Positions 35,126-44,090 of a stretch of DNA of 64,000 nt are shown in pieces (the first letter of the stretch is position 1; every line of letters starts with the position of its first letter). The notes under the pieces are model-generated. The model saw only the letters and a program-made list of their open reading frames with translations. It was not told the DNA's origin and made no database searches. The position numbers and the translations under genes were made by a program. Source of the stretch: Bacteroidales bacterium UBA5281 (lineage in GTDB: Bacteria > Bacteroidota > Bacteroidia > Bacteroidales > Lentimicrobiaceae). The stretch lies in the NCBI GenBank assembly GCA_002410555.1, contig DHSR01000018.1:43883-107882 (forward strand), read 5' to 3'.

Positions 35126-36109
35126 ATGCGCAAAATATCAGGAGCTAACATACTGGTTACCGGAGGGGCCGGGTTTATTGGATCAAATTTGATCGAAGCC
35201 TTGCTCTCACAAAAAAACAGGGTATGCTGTATGGATAACTTTAGTACAGGGAAACGCGAAAATATAGAAGCTTTCCTGGTACATCCCGAATTTACGCTTA
35301 TGGAAGGCGATATCCGCAATGGACAAGATTGCCGGAAAGCCGTTGCCGGAATGGATTTTGTGCTTCATGAGGCTGCACTGGGCTCGGTTCCACGCTCCAT
35401 TAACGATCCGGTAACAACTACTGAGGTGAACATTACCGGATTTGTTAATATGCTGATAGCTGCACGTGATGCCGGTATTAGGCGTTTTGTGTATGCAGCC
35501 AGTTCATCCACCTATGGTGATCATCCGGCATTGCCTAAGCAGGAAGACATTATCGGCAAACCACTTTCACCTTATGCCATTACCAAATATGTAAATGAAT
35601 TGTATGCCGATGTATTTGCCAGATTATTTGGTATGCAAACCATAGGGTTGCGTTATTTTAATGTTTTCGGGAAACGTCAGGATCCCGATGGGGACTATGC
35701 TGCCGTAATTCCCAGATTCATCAAGGCACTTATCCATCACCAGGCTCCTGTAATTCATGGTGATGGAACCCAATCACGTGATTTTACCTATATTGAGAAT
35801 GTGGTAGCCATAAACCAGTTGGCATTGCTGGTAGATCATCCTGAGGCCTTAAATACCGTTTATAATGTTGCAGTGGGTGAAAATACCACGCTAAACCAAT
35901 TGTATGAACATTTATTGCATCATTTAAGTGTGTTAGTGCCTGACATTAAACAATTAAAACCGGTGAATGGCCCTCCACGTACCGGTGATGTAAAGCATTC
36001 ACTTGCATCCATTGATAAAGCCCGGAAACTTCTTGGTTATCAACCCGCCTATAATCTTGATCAGGGTCTGGCCGAAGCCATTCCCTGGTATTATGAGCAT
36101 TTGAAATAA
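35126..36109 (+). CDS. NAD-dependent sugar-nucleotide 4-epimerase, extended SDR family
   Basis: 327 residues. The nucleotide-binding motif is TGGAGFIGSN near residue 12. The catalytic Ser/Tyr/Lys are in SSSTYGDHPALPK and SPYAITKY (Tyr about 150). HEAALGSVPRSINDP and RYFNVFGKRQDP match UDP-GlcNAc/GalNAc 4-epimerases of the WbpP/TviC type. It should supply an epimerised UDP-amino sugar for surface polysaccharide. It follows DUF4340 by 21 bases, an odd partner for an ABC exporter unless the exporter handles a glycan. Confidence 0.9.
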   Translation: MRKISGANILVTGGAGFIGSNLIEALLSQKNRVCCMDNFSTGKRENIEAFLVHPEFTLMEGDIRNGQDCRKAVAGMDFVLHEAALGSVPRSINDPVTTTEVNITGFVNMLIAARDAGIRRFVYAASSSTYGDHPALPKQEDIIGKPLSPYAITKYVNELYADVFARLFGMQTIGLRYFNVFGKRQDPDGDYAAVIPRFIKALIHHQAPVIHGDGTQSRDFTYIENVVAINQLALLVDHPEALNTVYNVAVGENTTLNQLYEHLLHHLSVLVPDIKQLKPVNGPPRTGDVKHSLASIDKARKLLGYQPAYNLDQGLAEAIPWYYEHLK

Positions 36110-36160
36110 TTTAAAGTTAGCAATTTGCAGAAAGTAGCCGAACAGGGTAGGGGAGAGGCA

Positions 36161-36275
36161 TCTGTGATCTGTGATCTGTAATCTGTGATCAGTGATCTGT
36201 AATCTGTGATCTGTGATCAGTGATCTGTAATCTGTAATCTGTGATCAGTGATCTGTAATCTGTAATCAGTGATAA
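36161..36275. repeat. GTGATCT/GTAATCT 7-base tandem repeat, long copy
   Basis: About 16 units with a 7-base period. Each unit is one of GTGATCT, GTAATCT, GTGATCA or GTAATCA, mixed without a fixed higher order. No ORF crosses it. A short copy of the same family lies at 233-262. A different short repeat (aatcaacg) follows near 36338-36352. Confidence 0.9.
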
Positions 36276-36357
36276 TTAGTGAGCGATGCGTAATGAAGGG
36301 GTGATTGACAGCAAATTCCGCCAGAGGCGGGCAGGCAACGAATCAACGAATCAACAA

Positions 36358-36768
36358 CTAACCATAAATGGTGGCTACCAGATTCCGGCGCCCTCCGTGG
36401 TTTCGGAATTCACAAAGATAGATGCCCTGCCAGGTGCCCATATTAAGTTGTCCATGAGAGATGGGTATGGTAAGTTCACAACCGGTAAGTACCGATTTGA
36501 TGTGGGCCGGCATATCATCACTGCCCTCCATCGTATGCTGATACCAGGGTTTGTCTTCAGGAATCAGTTTGTTAAATACCGTTTCAAAATCATAAAGGAC
36601 CGTGGGGTCGGCATTTTCGTTAATGCAAATGCCGGCTGAGGTGTGCCGGATAAACAGATGGAGCAAGCCTGTTTCAGGGAGAGTGGGGAGCCGCTCAAGT
36701 ATAAGGTCGGTAATAAGATGAAATCCACGCTTATGCTCGGGCAATAGTATGTTAATCTGTTTTATCAT
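36358..36768 (-). CDS. yjbQ: YjbQ/UPF0047 family protein
   Basis: 136 residues, the standard length. Conserved motifs: HTSAGICINENADPTV near residue 42, EGSDDMPAHIKSVLTG near 80 and LNMGTWQGIYLCEFR near 108. These form the metal-binding site with His and Asp residues. Family members show weak thiamine-phosphate synthase-like activity in Escherichia coli; their true role is unsettled. It lies 120 bases after gltA on the same strand, beyond a hairpin. Confidence 0.92.
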   Translation of the reverse strand: MIKQINILLPEHKRGFHLITDLILERLPTLPETGLLHLFIRHTSAGICINENADPTVLYDFETVFNKLIPEDKPWYQHTMEGSDDMPAHIKSVLTGCELTIPISHGQLNMGTWQGIYLCEFRNHGGRRNLVATIYG

Positions 36769-36785
36769 AGCTGCTTTTTATGATA

Positions 36786-36817
36786 ATACCGGGTGCAAAA
36801 TTGTTTACACCCGGTAT
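36786..36817 (-). terminator. Hairpin after gltA
   Basis: ATACCGGGTG and CACCCGGTAT form a perfect 10-bp stem around a 12-base loop, 72 bases past the gltA stop and before yjbQ. The T-run on the minus strand is weak (TATCAT), so it may stabilise the gltA mRNA end and not terminate strongly. Confidence 0.55.
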
Positions 36818-36888
36818 GAAGTTAAAATTATTCTATAAATTTAAAGTTAAATTAGGTTTGAAAACCTGCTTTCCGGGTGCATTCAGGT

Positions 36889-38214
36889 TCAATCGTCGGC
36901 CTGAATCTCTTTACCTTCCACCAGGTCTTCGAGCATGGCGGTGGTCAGGGATTTGGGGCGTTCAAGCGGATAACCAAGGGCACGGTCCCAGATGATGTTG
37001 GCACATATACCTATGGCCCTGCCTATTCCAAACAATACGGTATAGAAGTCATACTCTTTCACGCCATAATACCATTGAATGATACCGGATTGTGCATCTA
37101 CGTTTGGCCAGGGATTTTTAGCCTTACCCTGCTCGAGCAGGATTGGAGGAACTATTTCATACAGCATATCAACAATGCGAAATAAGGGATCATCCTTCAT
37201 ATTGGCCTGGCTGAATTCTCGTTGCAGTGTATAGCGGGGATCAGTTTTACGCAGAACGGCATGGCCATATCCCGGAATGATCTGCCCGGAATTGAGGGTA
37301 TCCCAGACGAATTGTTTCAGTTCATCCTTTGTTGGCACCTCACCATTCATTTTGTCCATCAGTTCCTGAAGCCAGCGTAATACCTCCTGGTTGGCCAGTC
37401 CGTGAAGCGGGCCGGCAAGGCCATTAACCATAGCTGAAATAGAAAGATAAACATCAGATAATGAGCTTGCTACCAAATGACCAGTATGAGCACTCACATT
37501 GCCTGCCTCATGATCGGCATGAATGATGAAGTGCATACGCGCTACATCATCGTAAGGCCTGGGAATACCCATCATGTGTGCGAAATTCGCACCAAAATCA
37601 AGATTGGGATTTGACTGTATGCGCTTGCCATCGCGATATAGCTTGGCGTAAATGTAAGTAGCTATTTCGGGTAGTTTGGCCAACAGGTTTACTGCATCCT
37701 CATAGGTAGAATCCCAATAATCCATTTTATTGAGTCCGGTGTGGTATTTTTTAGTGAAAAATGATTCTCGGTGCATGGTGAGAATAGCCGTTGAGAAAAT
37801 CGTCATTGGATGACTGCAGCAAGGCATACCATCGATCACTTCATATACATATCTGGGCAAAATCCGGCGCTTACTAAACTCATCGGCAACTTCTAATGCT
37901 TCTTCTTCAGTGGGCATTTCTCCGGTTAGAAGTAAAAAAAACAACCCTTCAACCAGGGGCATTTCTGCGCCCTTGATTTTAGGCAACTTTTCAAAAACTT
38001 CAGGAAGGGTATATCCACGATAGCGGATCCCTTCCATAGGGTCAAGATAGGAAATGTCGGAAACCAGCGATTTAATGCCACGCATACCGCCAATAACCTG
38101 GCCTATAGTCACTTTGTCAATCACAACATCACCGTATTCTTTGAGCAAGCGCTCTGTGCGCGGTCGCCATTCCATTATTTTTTCATAAAGGGTATCCTTA
38201 AGTTTTCTTGCCAT
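36889..38214 (-). CDS. gltA: Citrate synthase, eukaryotic/mitochondrial-like type
   Basis: Condenses acetyl-CoA and oxaloacetate to citrate. 441 residues. Segments such as MRGIKSLVSDISYLDPMEG, IHADHEAGNVSAHTGHLV, LAGPLHGLANQEVLRWL and IPGYGHAVLRKTDPRY follow the mitochondrial enzyme much more closely than the allosteric Escherichia coli hexamer. Catalytic His residues are in HGLANQEV and GYGHAVL; the Asp is in the C-terminal part. It lies 26 bases after icd on the same strand, so icd-gltA form one unit for the oxidative TCA branch. Confidence 0.95.
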   Translation of the reverse strand: MARKLKDTLYEKIMEWRPRTERLLKEYGDVVIDKVTIGQVIGGMRGIKSLVSDISYLDPMEGIRYRGYTLPEVFEKLPKIKGAEMPLVEGLFFLLLTGEMPTEEEALEVADEFSKRRILPRYVYEVIDGMPCCSHPMTIFSTAILTMHRESFFTKKYHTGLNKMDYWDSTYEDAVNLLAKLPEIATYIYAKLYRDGKRIQSNPNLDFGANFAHMMGIPRPYDDVARMHFIIHADHEAGNVSAHTGHLVASSLSDVYLSISAMVNGLAGPLHGLANQEVLRWLQELMDKMNGEVPTKDELKQFVWDTLNSGQIIPGYGHAVLRKTDPRYTLQREFSQANMKDDPLFRIVDMLYEIVPPILLEQGKAKNPWPNVDAQSGIIQWYYGVKEYDFYTVLFGIGRAIGICANIIWDRALGYPLERPKSLTTAMLEDLVEGKEIQADD

Positions 38215-38240
38215 GGGGTGTTTTTTGAGGTGATATAAAA

Positions 38241-39530
38241 TTATTGATTTGAAGTTCCATTAATTACTTTTACCATCTCGGTGGCAAAGCCGGAGGTGCT
38301 GAGCTTGGTAGCATTGTCCATCATACGGTGAAAGTCATAGGTCACTTTTCCGGCCTGGATGGTTTCAGCAATAGCAGCATAAATCAGGTCAGCAGCTTCC
38401 TGCCAGCCCATGTACTCAAACATCATGGCGCCCGATAAAATTACTGAGCCGGGGTTTACCTTATCCAGCCCTGCATATTTGGGCGCAGTACCATGAGTAG
38501 CTTCAAATATGGCATGGCCTGTTACATAGTTGATGTTGGCACCGGGAGCTATGCCAATGCCCCCAACAATGGCAGCAAGTGCATCTGATATATAATCGCC
38601 ATTAAGATTGAGCGTAGCAATAACCGAATATTCAGCCGGACGAAGCAATATTTGCTGAAGAAAAGCATCCGCAATTACATCTTTAACCACGACTTTCCCC
38701 GATTTAATTGCGGCATTCTGAGCAGCATCAGCAGCTTCTTTGCCTTTAACTTCAGCTATTTCGTCATACTCAGCCCAGGTAAAAGTCTGGTCTGCGAATT
38801 CTCGGCGTGCCAGATCATAGCCCCAGTTTTTGAAAGCACCTTCGGTAAACTTCATGATGTTGCCTTTGTGTACCAGGGTGAGTGAAAGTAATTTCCGTTG
38901 TATGGTATAATTGAGAGCTGCACGGATCAATCGCTCCGAACCTTCTTTTGACACCGGTTTTATACCAAATGAACTGGATTGGGGAAAGCGAATTTTGGTA
39001 ACGCCCATTTCATTCTGAAGAAATGCCCGCATTTTTTCTGCTTCAGGCGTACCATACATATATTCAATTCCGGCATAAATATCTTCAGTGTTTTCACGAA
39101 AGATATGCATATCCACTTTCGATGGCTCCTTTACCGGGCTGGGAACGCCCTTAAACCAGCGCACCGGCCTCAGGCAAACGTACAAATCAAGCTGTTGCCT
39201 CAGTGCAACATTCAGTGAGCGGATACCTCCTCCCACCGGAGTCGTAAGCGGCCCCTTAATACCCACAATATACTTTCGGAAATCCTCCAGGGTTTCTTCG
39301 GGCAACCAGTTGCCCGTTTTATTAAAGGCTTTTTCCCCGGCCAGCACTTCTTTCCATCTTATTTTACGTTTATTGCCATAAGCTTTTGCCACAGCCGCAT
39401 CAAAAACCCTTACCGAAGCTGCCCAGATATCTACACCTGTACCATCACCTTCAATAAAAGGAATTATAGGTTGATCCGGAACTTGCAGCACATTGTCTTT
39501 TATCGTAATCACTTGATCATTCATCCGCAT
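38241..39530 (-). CDS. icd: NADP-dependent isocitrate dehydrogenase, Escherichia coli type
   Basis: Oxidises isocitrate to 2-oxoglutarate and CO2. 429 residues from the chosen start. The sequences PFIEGDGTGVDIW, GGGIRSLNVALRQQLDLYVCLRPVR and FRENTEDIYAGIEY are typical of the homodimeric Icd of Escherichia coli; the Ser in GGGIRSLN is the phosphorylation site there. TLVHKGNIMKFTEGAF follows, and HGTAPKYAGLDKVNP sets NADP preference. The frame reaches 39563, but a -7 box at 39561-39568 makes ATG 39530 or 39524 the start. Confidence 0.95.
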   Translation of the reverse strand: MRMNDQVITIKDNVLQVPDQPIIPFIEGDGTGVDIWAASVRVFDAAVAKAYGNKRKIRWKEVLAGEKAFNKTGNWLPEETLEDFRKYIVGIKGPLTTPVGGGIRSLNVALRQQLDLYVCLRPVRWFKGVPSPVKEPSKVDMHIFRENTEDIYAGIEYMYGTPEAEKMRAFLQNEMGVTKIRFPQSSSFGIKPVSKEGSERLIRAALNYTIQRKLLSLTLVHKGNIMKFTEGAFKNWGYDLARREFADQTFTWAEYDEIAEVKGKEAADAAQNAAIKSGKVVVKDVIADAFLQQILLRPAEYSVIATLNLNGDYISDALAAIVGGIGIAPGANINYVTGHAIFEATHGTAPKYAGLDKVNPGSVILSGAMMFEYMGWQEAADLIYAAIAETIQAGKVTYDFHRMMDNATKLSTSGFATEMVKVINGTSNQ

Positions 39531-39560
39531 GTCAAAATTTAAATTTGGAATGTAAAAATA

Positions 39561-39568
39561 CAAATATA
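39561..39568 (-). promoter_or_regulatory. Promoter -7 box of icd-gltA
   Basis: TATATTTG on the minus strand, a perfect TAnnTTTG match 31 bases before ATG 39530. The predicted leader is about 24 bases. Confidence 0.6.
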
Positions 39569-39657
39569 CTCAATATAATACCTATATTGAAGCCGATTGA
39601 ACTAACAAACCTGAAATTATTTTGTTTGAAGGGCATCAAATACCCTATATTAGAACC

Positions 39658-40086
39658 ATGATTTTTCCGGATTATAATACACTCCCAGTAAATCTGACTG
39701 ACAGTATACCTGCCGGAAAGGGATTGGTTATATTTGATGGATATTGTAAATTGTGCAGCAATAGTGTACGTTTTCTGCTATTTATTGATCGGAATAAGAA
39801 ATTACTTTTTTCTGCCGGAAATGGTTTGCAGATATTTGATGATGGTGAAACTGGCACTATTATGTATTATAGCAAGGGCACAATTTTCAATCGATCCGAT
39901 GCTGTGGTCGCATTGCTGAAAGACATTGGGGGAGTTTGGAAAATTATGGGGGCTATGATAAATATAATACCGCCAAATTTACGCGATAAAATTTATGGAT
40001 GGGTGGCCCGTCACCGTTTCCGCTGGTTTGGCAAACGTAACTCCTGCTTTTTTCCGGGAACTGAACACATGCAGCGTTTTATTTAG
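39658..40086 (+). CDS. DCC family thiol-disulfide oxidoreductase-like protein (DUF393)
   Basis: 142 residues from the ATG at 39658. The family motif is VIFDGYCKLCSNSVRFLLFIDR, with the D-G-x-C-x-x-C core intact. The remainder (IMYYSKGTIFNRSDAVVALLKDIGG and YGWVARHRFRWFGKRNSCF) follows the family to its end. The role is not established; a thioredoxin-like fold is predicted. The frame extends to 39622, but the first 12 residues are unlike the family. It lies divergent from icd. Confidence 0.88.
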   Translation: MIFPDYNTLPVNLTDSIPAGKGLVIFDGYCKLCSNSVRFLLFIDRNKKLLFSAGNGLQIFDDGETGTIMYYSKGTIFNRSDAVVALLKDIGGVWKIMGAMINIIPPNLRDKIYGWVARHRFRWFGKRNSCFFPGTEHMQRFI

Positions 40087-40106
40087 CCTGATTTTGCAAA
40101 ATTGCT

Positions 40107-40114
40107 TACTTTTG
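40107..40114 (+). promoter_or_regulatory. Promoter -7 box of the TonB-dependent receptor
   Basis: TACTTTTG, a perfect match, 38 bases before the ATG at 40152. The predicted leader is about 31 bases. Confidence 0.55.
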
Positions 40115-40151
40115 CCTGTCTGTTGTTTCAGAGACCGATTAACTGCCTTTT

Positions 40152-42467
40152 ATGAAGAAAAATATCCGTACTGCACTCATTGCTCTTTTCCTGTTTTTTA
40201 CTACACTTACTTTTTTATATGCCCAGGATGGTATTGTTCGTGGTTTTGTTTATGAAAAAGAGACTGGAGAACCGGTCATCTTTACCAATGTATATCTATA
40301 CAAAACCAATTTTGGAGCGGCTACCGATGTAAATGGTTATTTCACCATTTCACGCATTCCTGACGGAAATTACACGCTCATGGTTACCTATCTGGGTTAT
40401 GACACCCTACAGGAACCCATCGCCATAAAGGGTAATACAGTAATTACCCGCAAACTTTATCTTACCAAAGCAGCTTTTGACCTTGGCGAAGTTCAAATTA
40501 CCGCCGACCGGTCTGAGGCCCGAAGTGAAACTCGTACTTCCGTTGTTAAGCTTACTCCTAAAGTAATAAGCCGAATTCCAACACTTGGAGGGCAGGCCGA
40601 TTTGGCTCAGTATCTTCAGGTGCTTCCGGGAGTTATATTCTCTGGAGATCAGGGAGGTCAACTCTACATCAGGGGCGGATCGCCGGTGCAAAATAAGGTG
40701 CTGCTCGATGGCATGATCATTTACAATCCTTTCCATTCAATCGGATTGTTTTCGGTATTTGATACTGATATTCTGCGTAATGCCGATATCTATACGGGCG
40801 GATTTGGTGCAGAATATGGAGGACGTATTTCATCGGTGATGGATTTGACCACCCGTGATGGAAATAAAAAAAGAGTAGGAGGTAAATTTGGTGCCAGCAC
40901 TTTTGGGGCAAAGCTGATGCTCGAAGGACCATTGGTGAAACAAAAGGACGATAAGGGCGGAAGTGTTTCTTTCCTCATTTCAGCTAAAAACTCCTACCTT
41001 AAACAGACTTCAGATCTTCTATACAACTATATAGATACCACCGGACTGCCTTTCAATTATACTGACTTCTATGGAAAAATTTCTGTAAACAGTGCCAATG
41101 GATCAAAGGTGAATTTTTATGGATTTAATTTTAATGATAAAGTAGATTACACCGATCTGGCTTCCTACCTTTGGAACTCATCGGGAGCAGGAGCCAATTG
41201 GGTGGTCATTCCCGGTAATAATCCGGTATTGCTCGAAGGAAACTTCGCTTATTCTACATATCACAGCGAGATGAATGAAGGGGATCTGCCTTCACGCAGC
41301 AGCGATATTAATGGTTTTAACCTTGGACTCAGTTTTACTTATTATCTGGGGAAGAACGAAATAAAATACGGAATTGAAATGCTTGGGTTCCGCACTTCGT
41401 TTGATTTTTCTAACAGTATAGGACGCAAAATCAGTCAACAGGAAAATACCACGGAGCTTGCCGGATTTGTGAAATATAAATTGACACAGGGCAAACTTTT
41501 ATTTGAACCGGGAATGCGTGTTCAATATTATGCTTCCTTGTCTAACTTTTCTCCTGAACCCAGGCTGGCCCTGAAATATAACTTTACCGACCGGTTTAGA
41601 ATGAAAATGGCCATGGGATTGTATTCTCAGAATCTGATGAGTGCAAATACCGACCGCGATGTGGTAAACCTCTTTTATGGTTTCCTTTCGGGACCCGATA
41701 ATTTACAGTCGGAATTCGACGGCAATAAAGTGAAACACAAATTACAGAAATCTGAGCATATTATTTTGGGTGCTGAAGTGGACCCTTTTAAAAATGTTAC
41801 TCTAAATGTGGAAGTCTATTACAAGAATTTTTCGCAACTGACCAACATAAACCGTTACAAGATATTTGAAGACGAAACCGGAAGCTACAGCGATAAGCCG
41901 GAATATCTGCGCAAGAATTATATCATCGAAAACGGAGACGCTTCCGGTTTCGATGTTTCATTTAAATTCGACGATCGTAAGGTCTATATTTGGGCGGTAT
42001 ACTCTCTGGCCTGGGTCAATCGCTATGATGGTCAGATAGAATATGTTCCCCACTACGACCGCAGGCACAATATTAACCTGGTGAGCTCGTATCGTTTTGG
42101 AAACAAGCAATTGTGGGAATTTAATGCCCGTTGGAATTTTGGATCCGGCTTTCCATTTACCCAAACTCAGGGATACTATGAAAAACTCACTTTTGGACAA
42201 GGCGCGGGCACTGATTACCTGTCAGATAATGGATATCTTGGCATACAATACGCTGCTTTGAACCAGGCCCGCCTACCTTATTATCATCGTCTTGACCTGA
42301 GCCTGATGCGCCGGTTTGAACTTGGGAAACACAGTATACTTGAGTTAAATCTCAGTGTGACCAATATTTACAACCGCGATAATATTTTTTATGTGAACCG
42401 CATCACCAGCGCTAAAGTATATCAACTTCCAATTATGCCCAGCTTTGGGTTAACTTTGTCATTTTAA
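40152..42467 (+). CDS. TonB-dependent outer-membrane receptor with carboxypeptidase-like N-domain
   Basis: 771 residues. Signal peptide (about 1-25), then a CarboxypepD_reg-like beta domain (VRGFVYEKETGEPVIFTNVYLYK, DVNGYFTISRIPDGNYTL). The plug follows (QYLQVLPGVIFSGDQGGQLYIRGG, VLLDGMIIYNPFHS, then FGAEYGGRISSVMDL). The barrel ends with aromatic-terminated strands and a final Phe. It imports an unknown substrate using TonB-ExbBD energy. No SusD partner, sigma or anti-sigma gene is adjacent. It lies 17 bases from the convergent dtd. Confidence 0.93.
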   Translation: MKKNIRTALIALFLFFTTLTFLYAQDGIVRGFVYEKETGEPVIFTNVYLYKTNFGAATDVNGYFTISRIPDGNYTLMVTYLGYDTLQEPIAIKGNTVITRKLYLTKAAFDLGEVQITADRSEARSETRTSVVKLTPKVISRIPTLGGQADLAQYLQVLPGVIFSGDQGGQLYIRGGSPVQNKVLLDGMIIYNPFHSIGLFSVFDTDILRNADIYTGGFGAEYGGRISSVMDLTTRDGNKKRVGGKFGASTFGAKLMLEGPLVKQKDDKGGSVSFLISAKNSYLKQTSDLLYNYIDTTGLPFNYTDFYGKISVNSANGSKVNFYGFNFNDKVDYTDLASYLWNSSGAGANWVVIPGNNPVLLEGNFAYSTYHSEMNEGDLPSRSSDINGFNLGLSFTYYLGKNEIKYGIEMLGFRTSFDFSNSIGRKISQQENTTELAGFVKYKLTQGKLLFEPGMRVQYYASLSNFSPEPRLALKYNFTDRFRMKMAMGLYSQNLMSANTDRDVVNLFYGFLSGPDNLQSEFDGNKVKHKLQKSEHIILGAEVDPFKNVTLNVEVYYKNFSQLTNINRYKIFEDETGSYSDKPEYLRKNYIIENGDASGFDVSFKFDDRKVYIWAVYSLAWVNRYDGQIEYVPHYDRRHNINLVSSYRFGNKQLWEFNARWNFGSGFPFTQTQGYYEKLTFGQGAGTDYLSDNGYLGIQYAALNQARLPYYHRLDLSLMRRFELGKHSILELNLSVTNIYNRDNIFYVNRITSAKVYQLPIMPSFGLTLSF

Positions 42468-42484
42468 GGCATTTCCCGGTTTTA

Positions 42485-42937
42485 TTATTCCCTGCTTTTG
42501 GAATCGATGATGATGGTTACCGGGCCGTCATTGATTAACGAAACCTGCATGTGAGCACCAAAATATCCGGTGGTGACCTCACATTTGGAAGCTTCCTTAA
42601 TTTGTTTTACAAGCAACTCATACAGTGGAATGGCTTGTTCCGGACGGGCTGCTTTGATGTAAGCTGGACGGTTTCCTTTGCGGGTGCTGGCATGTAGCGT
42701 AAACTGACTTACTATCATCATTGCTCCGCCCACATCTGTCACTGAAAGATTCATGATTCCCGTTTCGTCGTCAAATATCCGTAAGCGGACTATTTTGGAA
42801 ACCAGCCATTCCACATCACTTTCATCATCATTGGTTTCTATTCCGAGCAAAATTAATAAACCTTTGCCGATTTTATTTTCTACCTTGCCGCTGCTGCTTA
42901 CTACTGCTGAATTAACCCTCTGTATAACTACCCTCAT
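42485..42937 (-). CDS. dtd: D-aminoacyl-tRNA deacylase
   Basis: Removes D-amino acids (and Gly from tRNA-Ala) attached to tRNA. 150 residues, the usual length. Signature motifs are SQFTLHAST near residue 78 and INDGPVTIIIDS near 135, corresponding to the SQFTL and NxGPVT active-site strands that form across the dimer. It lies 23 bases after rsgA on the same strand and is probably co-transcribed. Confidence 0.96.
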   Translation of the reverse strand: MRVVIQRVNSAVVSSSGKVENKIGKGLLILLGIETNDDESDVEWLVSKIVRLRIFDDETGIMNLSVTDVGGAMMIVSQFTLHASTRKGNRPAYIKAARPEQAIPLYELLVKQIKEASKCEVTTGYFGAHMQVSLINDGPVTIIIDSKSRE

Positions 42938-42960
42938 TTTATCTTAATTACCAATTAATT

Positions 42961-43932
42961 TTAGTCCCATTCAGTTTCTTCGAAATAATCATCATTCAGA
43001 ATACCCAGGTAGTTTTTATACCTGCCCGGATCAATTTCGCCTTGTTCCAATGCCATTTTAACTGCGCAGCCCGGTTCATGCACATGGGTGCAATTGTTGA
43101 ACTGGCAATCATGCATCAGGTTACGCATCTCGGGAAAGCGTTCTGCTATCTCTTGCTTGTCGAAATGAACCAGCCCGAACTCTTTAATTCCCGGCGTATC
43201 TATAATAAATCCCCCTACCTGCAATGGAAGCATTTCTGCAAAGGTAGTAGTATGTTTTCCCTTATTGTGATAAGTGGAGATATCGCCGGTTTTTCTCATC
43301 AATCCGGGTTCTATGGCATTGATAAGAGCGCTCTTGCCCACTCCCGAATGCCCGCTGAGTAAACTCACTTTTTCGCGGAACAATGTTCTGGCTTCTTCAA
43401 CACCAAGACCGGTAATGGCCGAGGTCTTTATGCAGGTATAGCTAAGATTCCGGTAAAGATCAATCATCCACCCAAGCTGTTCCATCTGATCGGAATCATA
43501 CAGATCACATTTGTTGAAAATAATGGCAGCGGGTATATGGTAAGCTTCGGAAGTGGTCAGAAAACGGTCAATAAATCCTGTGGAAGTGCGGGGTTGGGCC
43601 AGAGTGACCATAATCACAGCCTGATCGATATTGGCTGCTATAATATGTGATTGCCTGGACAGCCGGGTAGCTTTGCGAATTATGAAATTGTGCCTGGGTT
43701 CAATATGAATAACCAGGCCCGTTTCAGACTGACCATCAGTAATGAATTGCACCTTATCGCCCACTGCCACCGGATTGGTAGAACGATAGCCCTGTATCCT
43801 GAAATTACCTTTTAACTTGCATTCCACCATTTCACCATGCTGATCCATTACGGTAACCCAACTTCCGGTTGAACGTACTATGGTACCGCTTCGGATTTCT
43901 TTTGTATGTTTACCCCGGCTTATTTTAGTCAT
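42961..43932 (-). CDS. rsgA: Ribosome small-subunit GTPase A
   Basis: Circularly permuted GTPase that tests late 30S assembly. 323 residues. An N-terminal OB domain leads to the G motifs in permuted order: G4 FNKCDLYD, then G1 GHSGVGKSALINAI, then G3 DTPGIKEFG. The C-terminal zinc site is CQFNNCTHVHEPGC. All are intact. The frame extends seven codons to 43953; I use the ATG at 43932, close to the usual family start. It is followed by dtd, so the pair serves translation quality. Confidence 0.96.
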   Translation of the reverse strand: MTKISRGKHTKEIRSGTIVRSTGSWVTVMDQHGEMVECKLKGNFRIQGYRSTNPVAVGDKVQFITDGQSETGLVIHIEPRHNFIIRKATRLSRQSHIIAANIDQAVIMVTLAQPRTSTGFIDRFLTTSEAYHIPAAIIFNKCDLYDSDQMEQLGWMIDLYRNLSYTCIKTSAITGLGVEEARTLFREKVSLLSGHSGVGKSALINAIEPGLMRKTGDISTYHNKGKHTTTFAEMLPLQVGGFIIDTPGIKEFGLVHFDKQEIAERFPEMRNLMHDCQFNNCTHVHEPGCAVKMALEQGEIDPGRYKNYLGILNDDYFEETEWD

Positions 43933-43991
43933 AATGGAAAAATATTTTTGCAAAATAAGCCATTAAACCATTTCAGAGAGATAAAATTTTG

Positions 43992-43999
43992 TATTTTTG
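43992..43999 (+). promoter_or_regulatory. Promoter -7 box of the PrsW-like gene
   Basis: TATTTTTG, a perfect match, 92 bases before the ATG at 44091. The predicted leader is about 85 bases. Confidence 0.45.
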
Positions 44000-44090
44000 T
44001 TTATAATAGTTTGGCCTTTTGGGAAATGGATACCGGCAACATCACCGGAAAAGAAATCAAAAAATAATTTCTTTTTAAAAAAAGCAAAAT

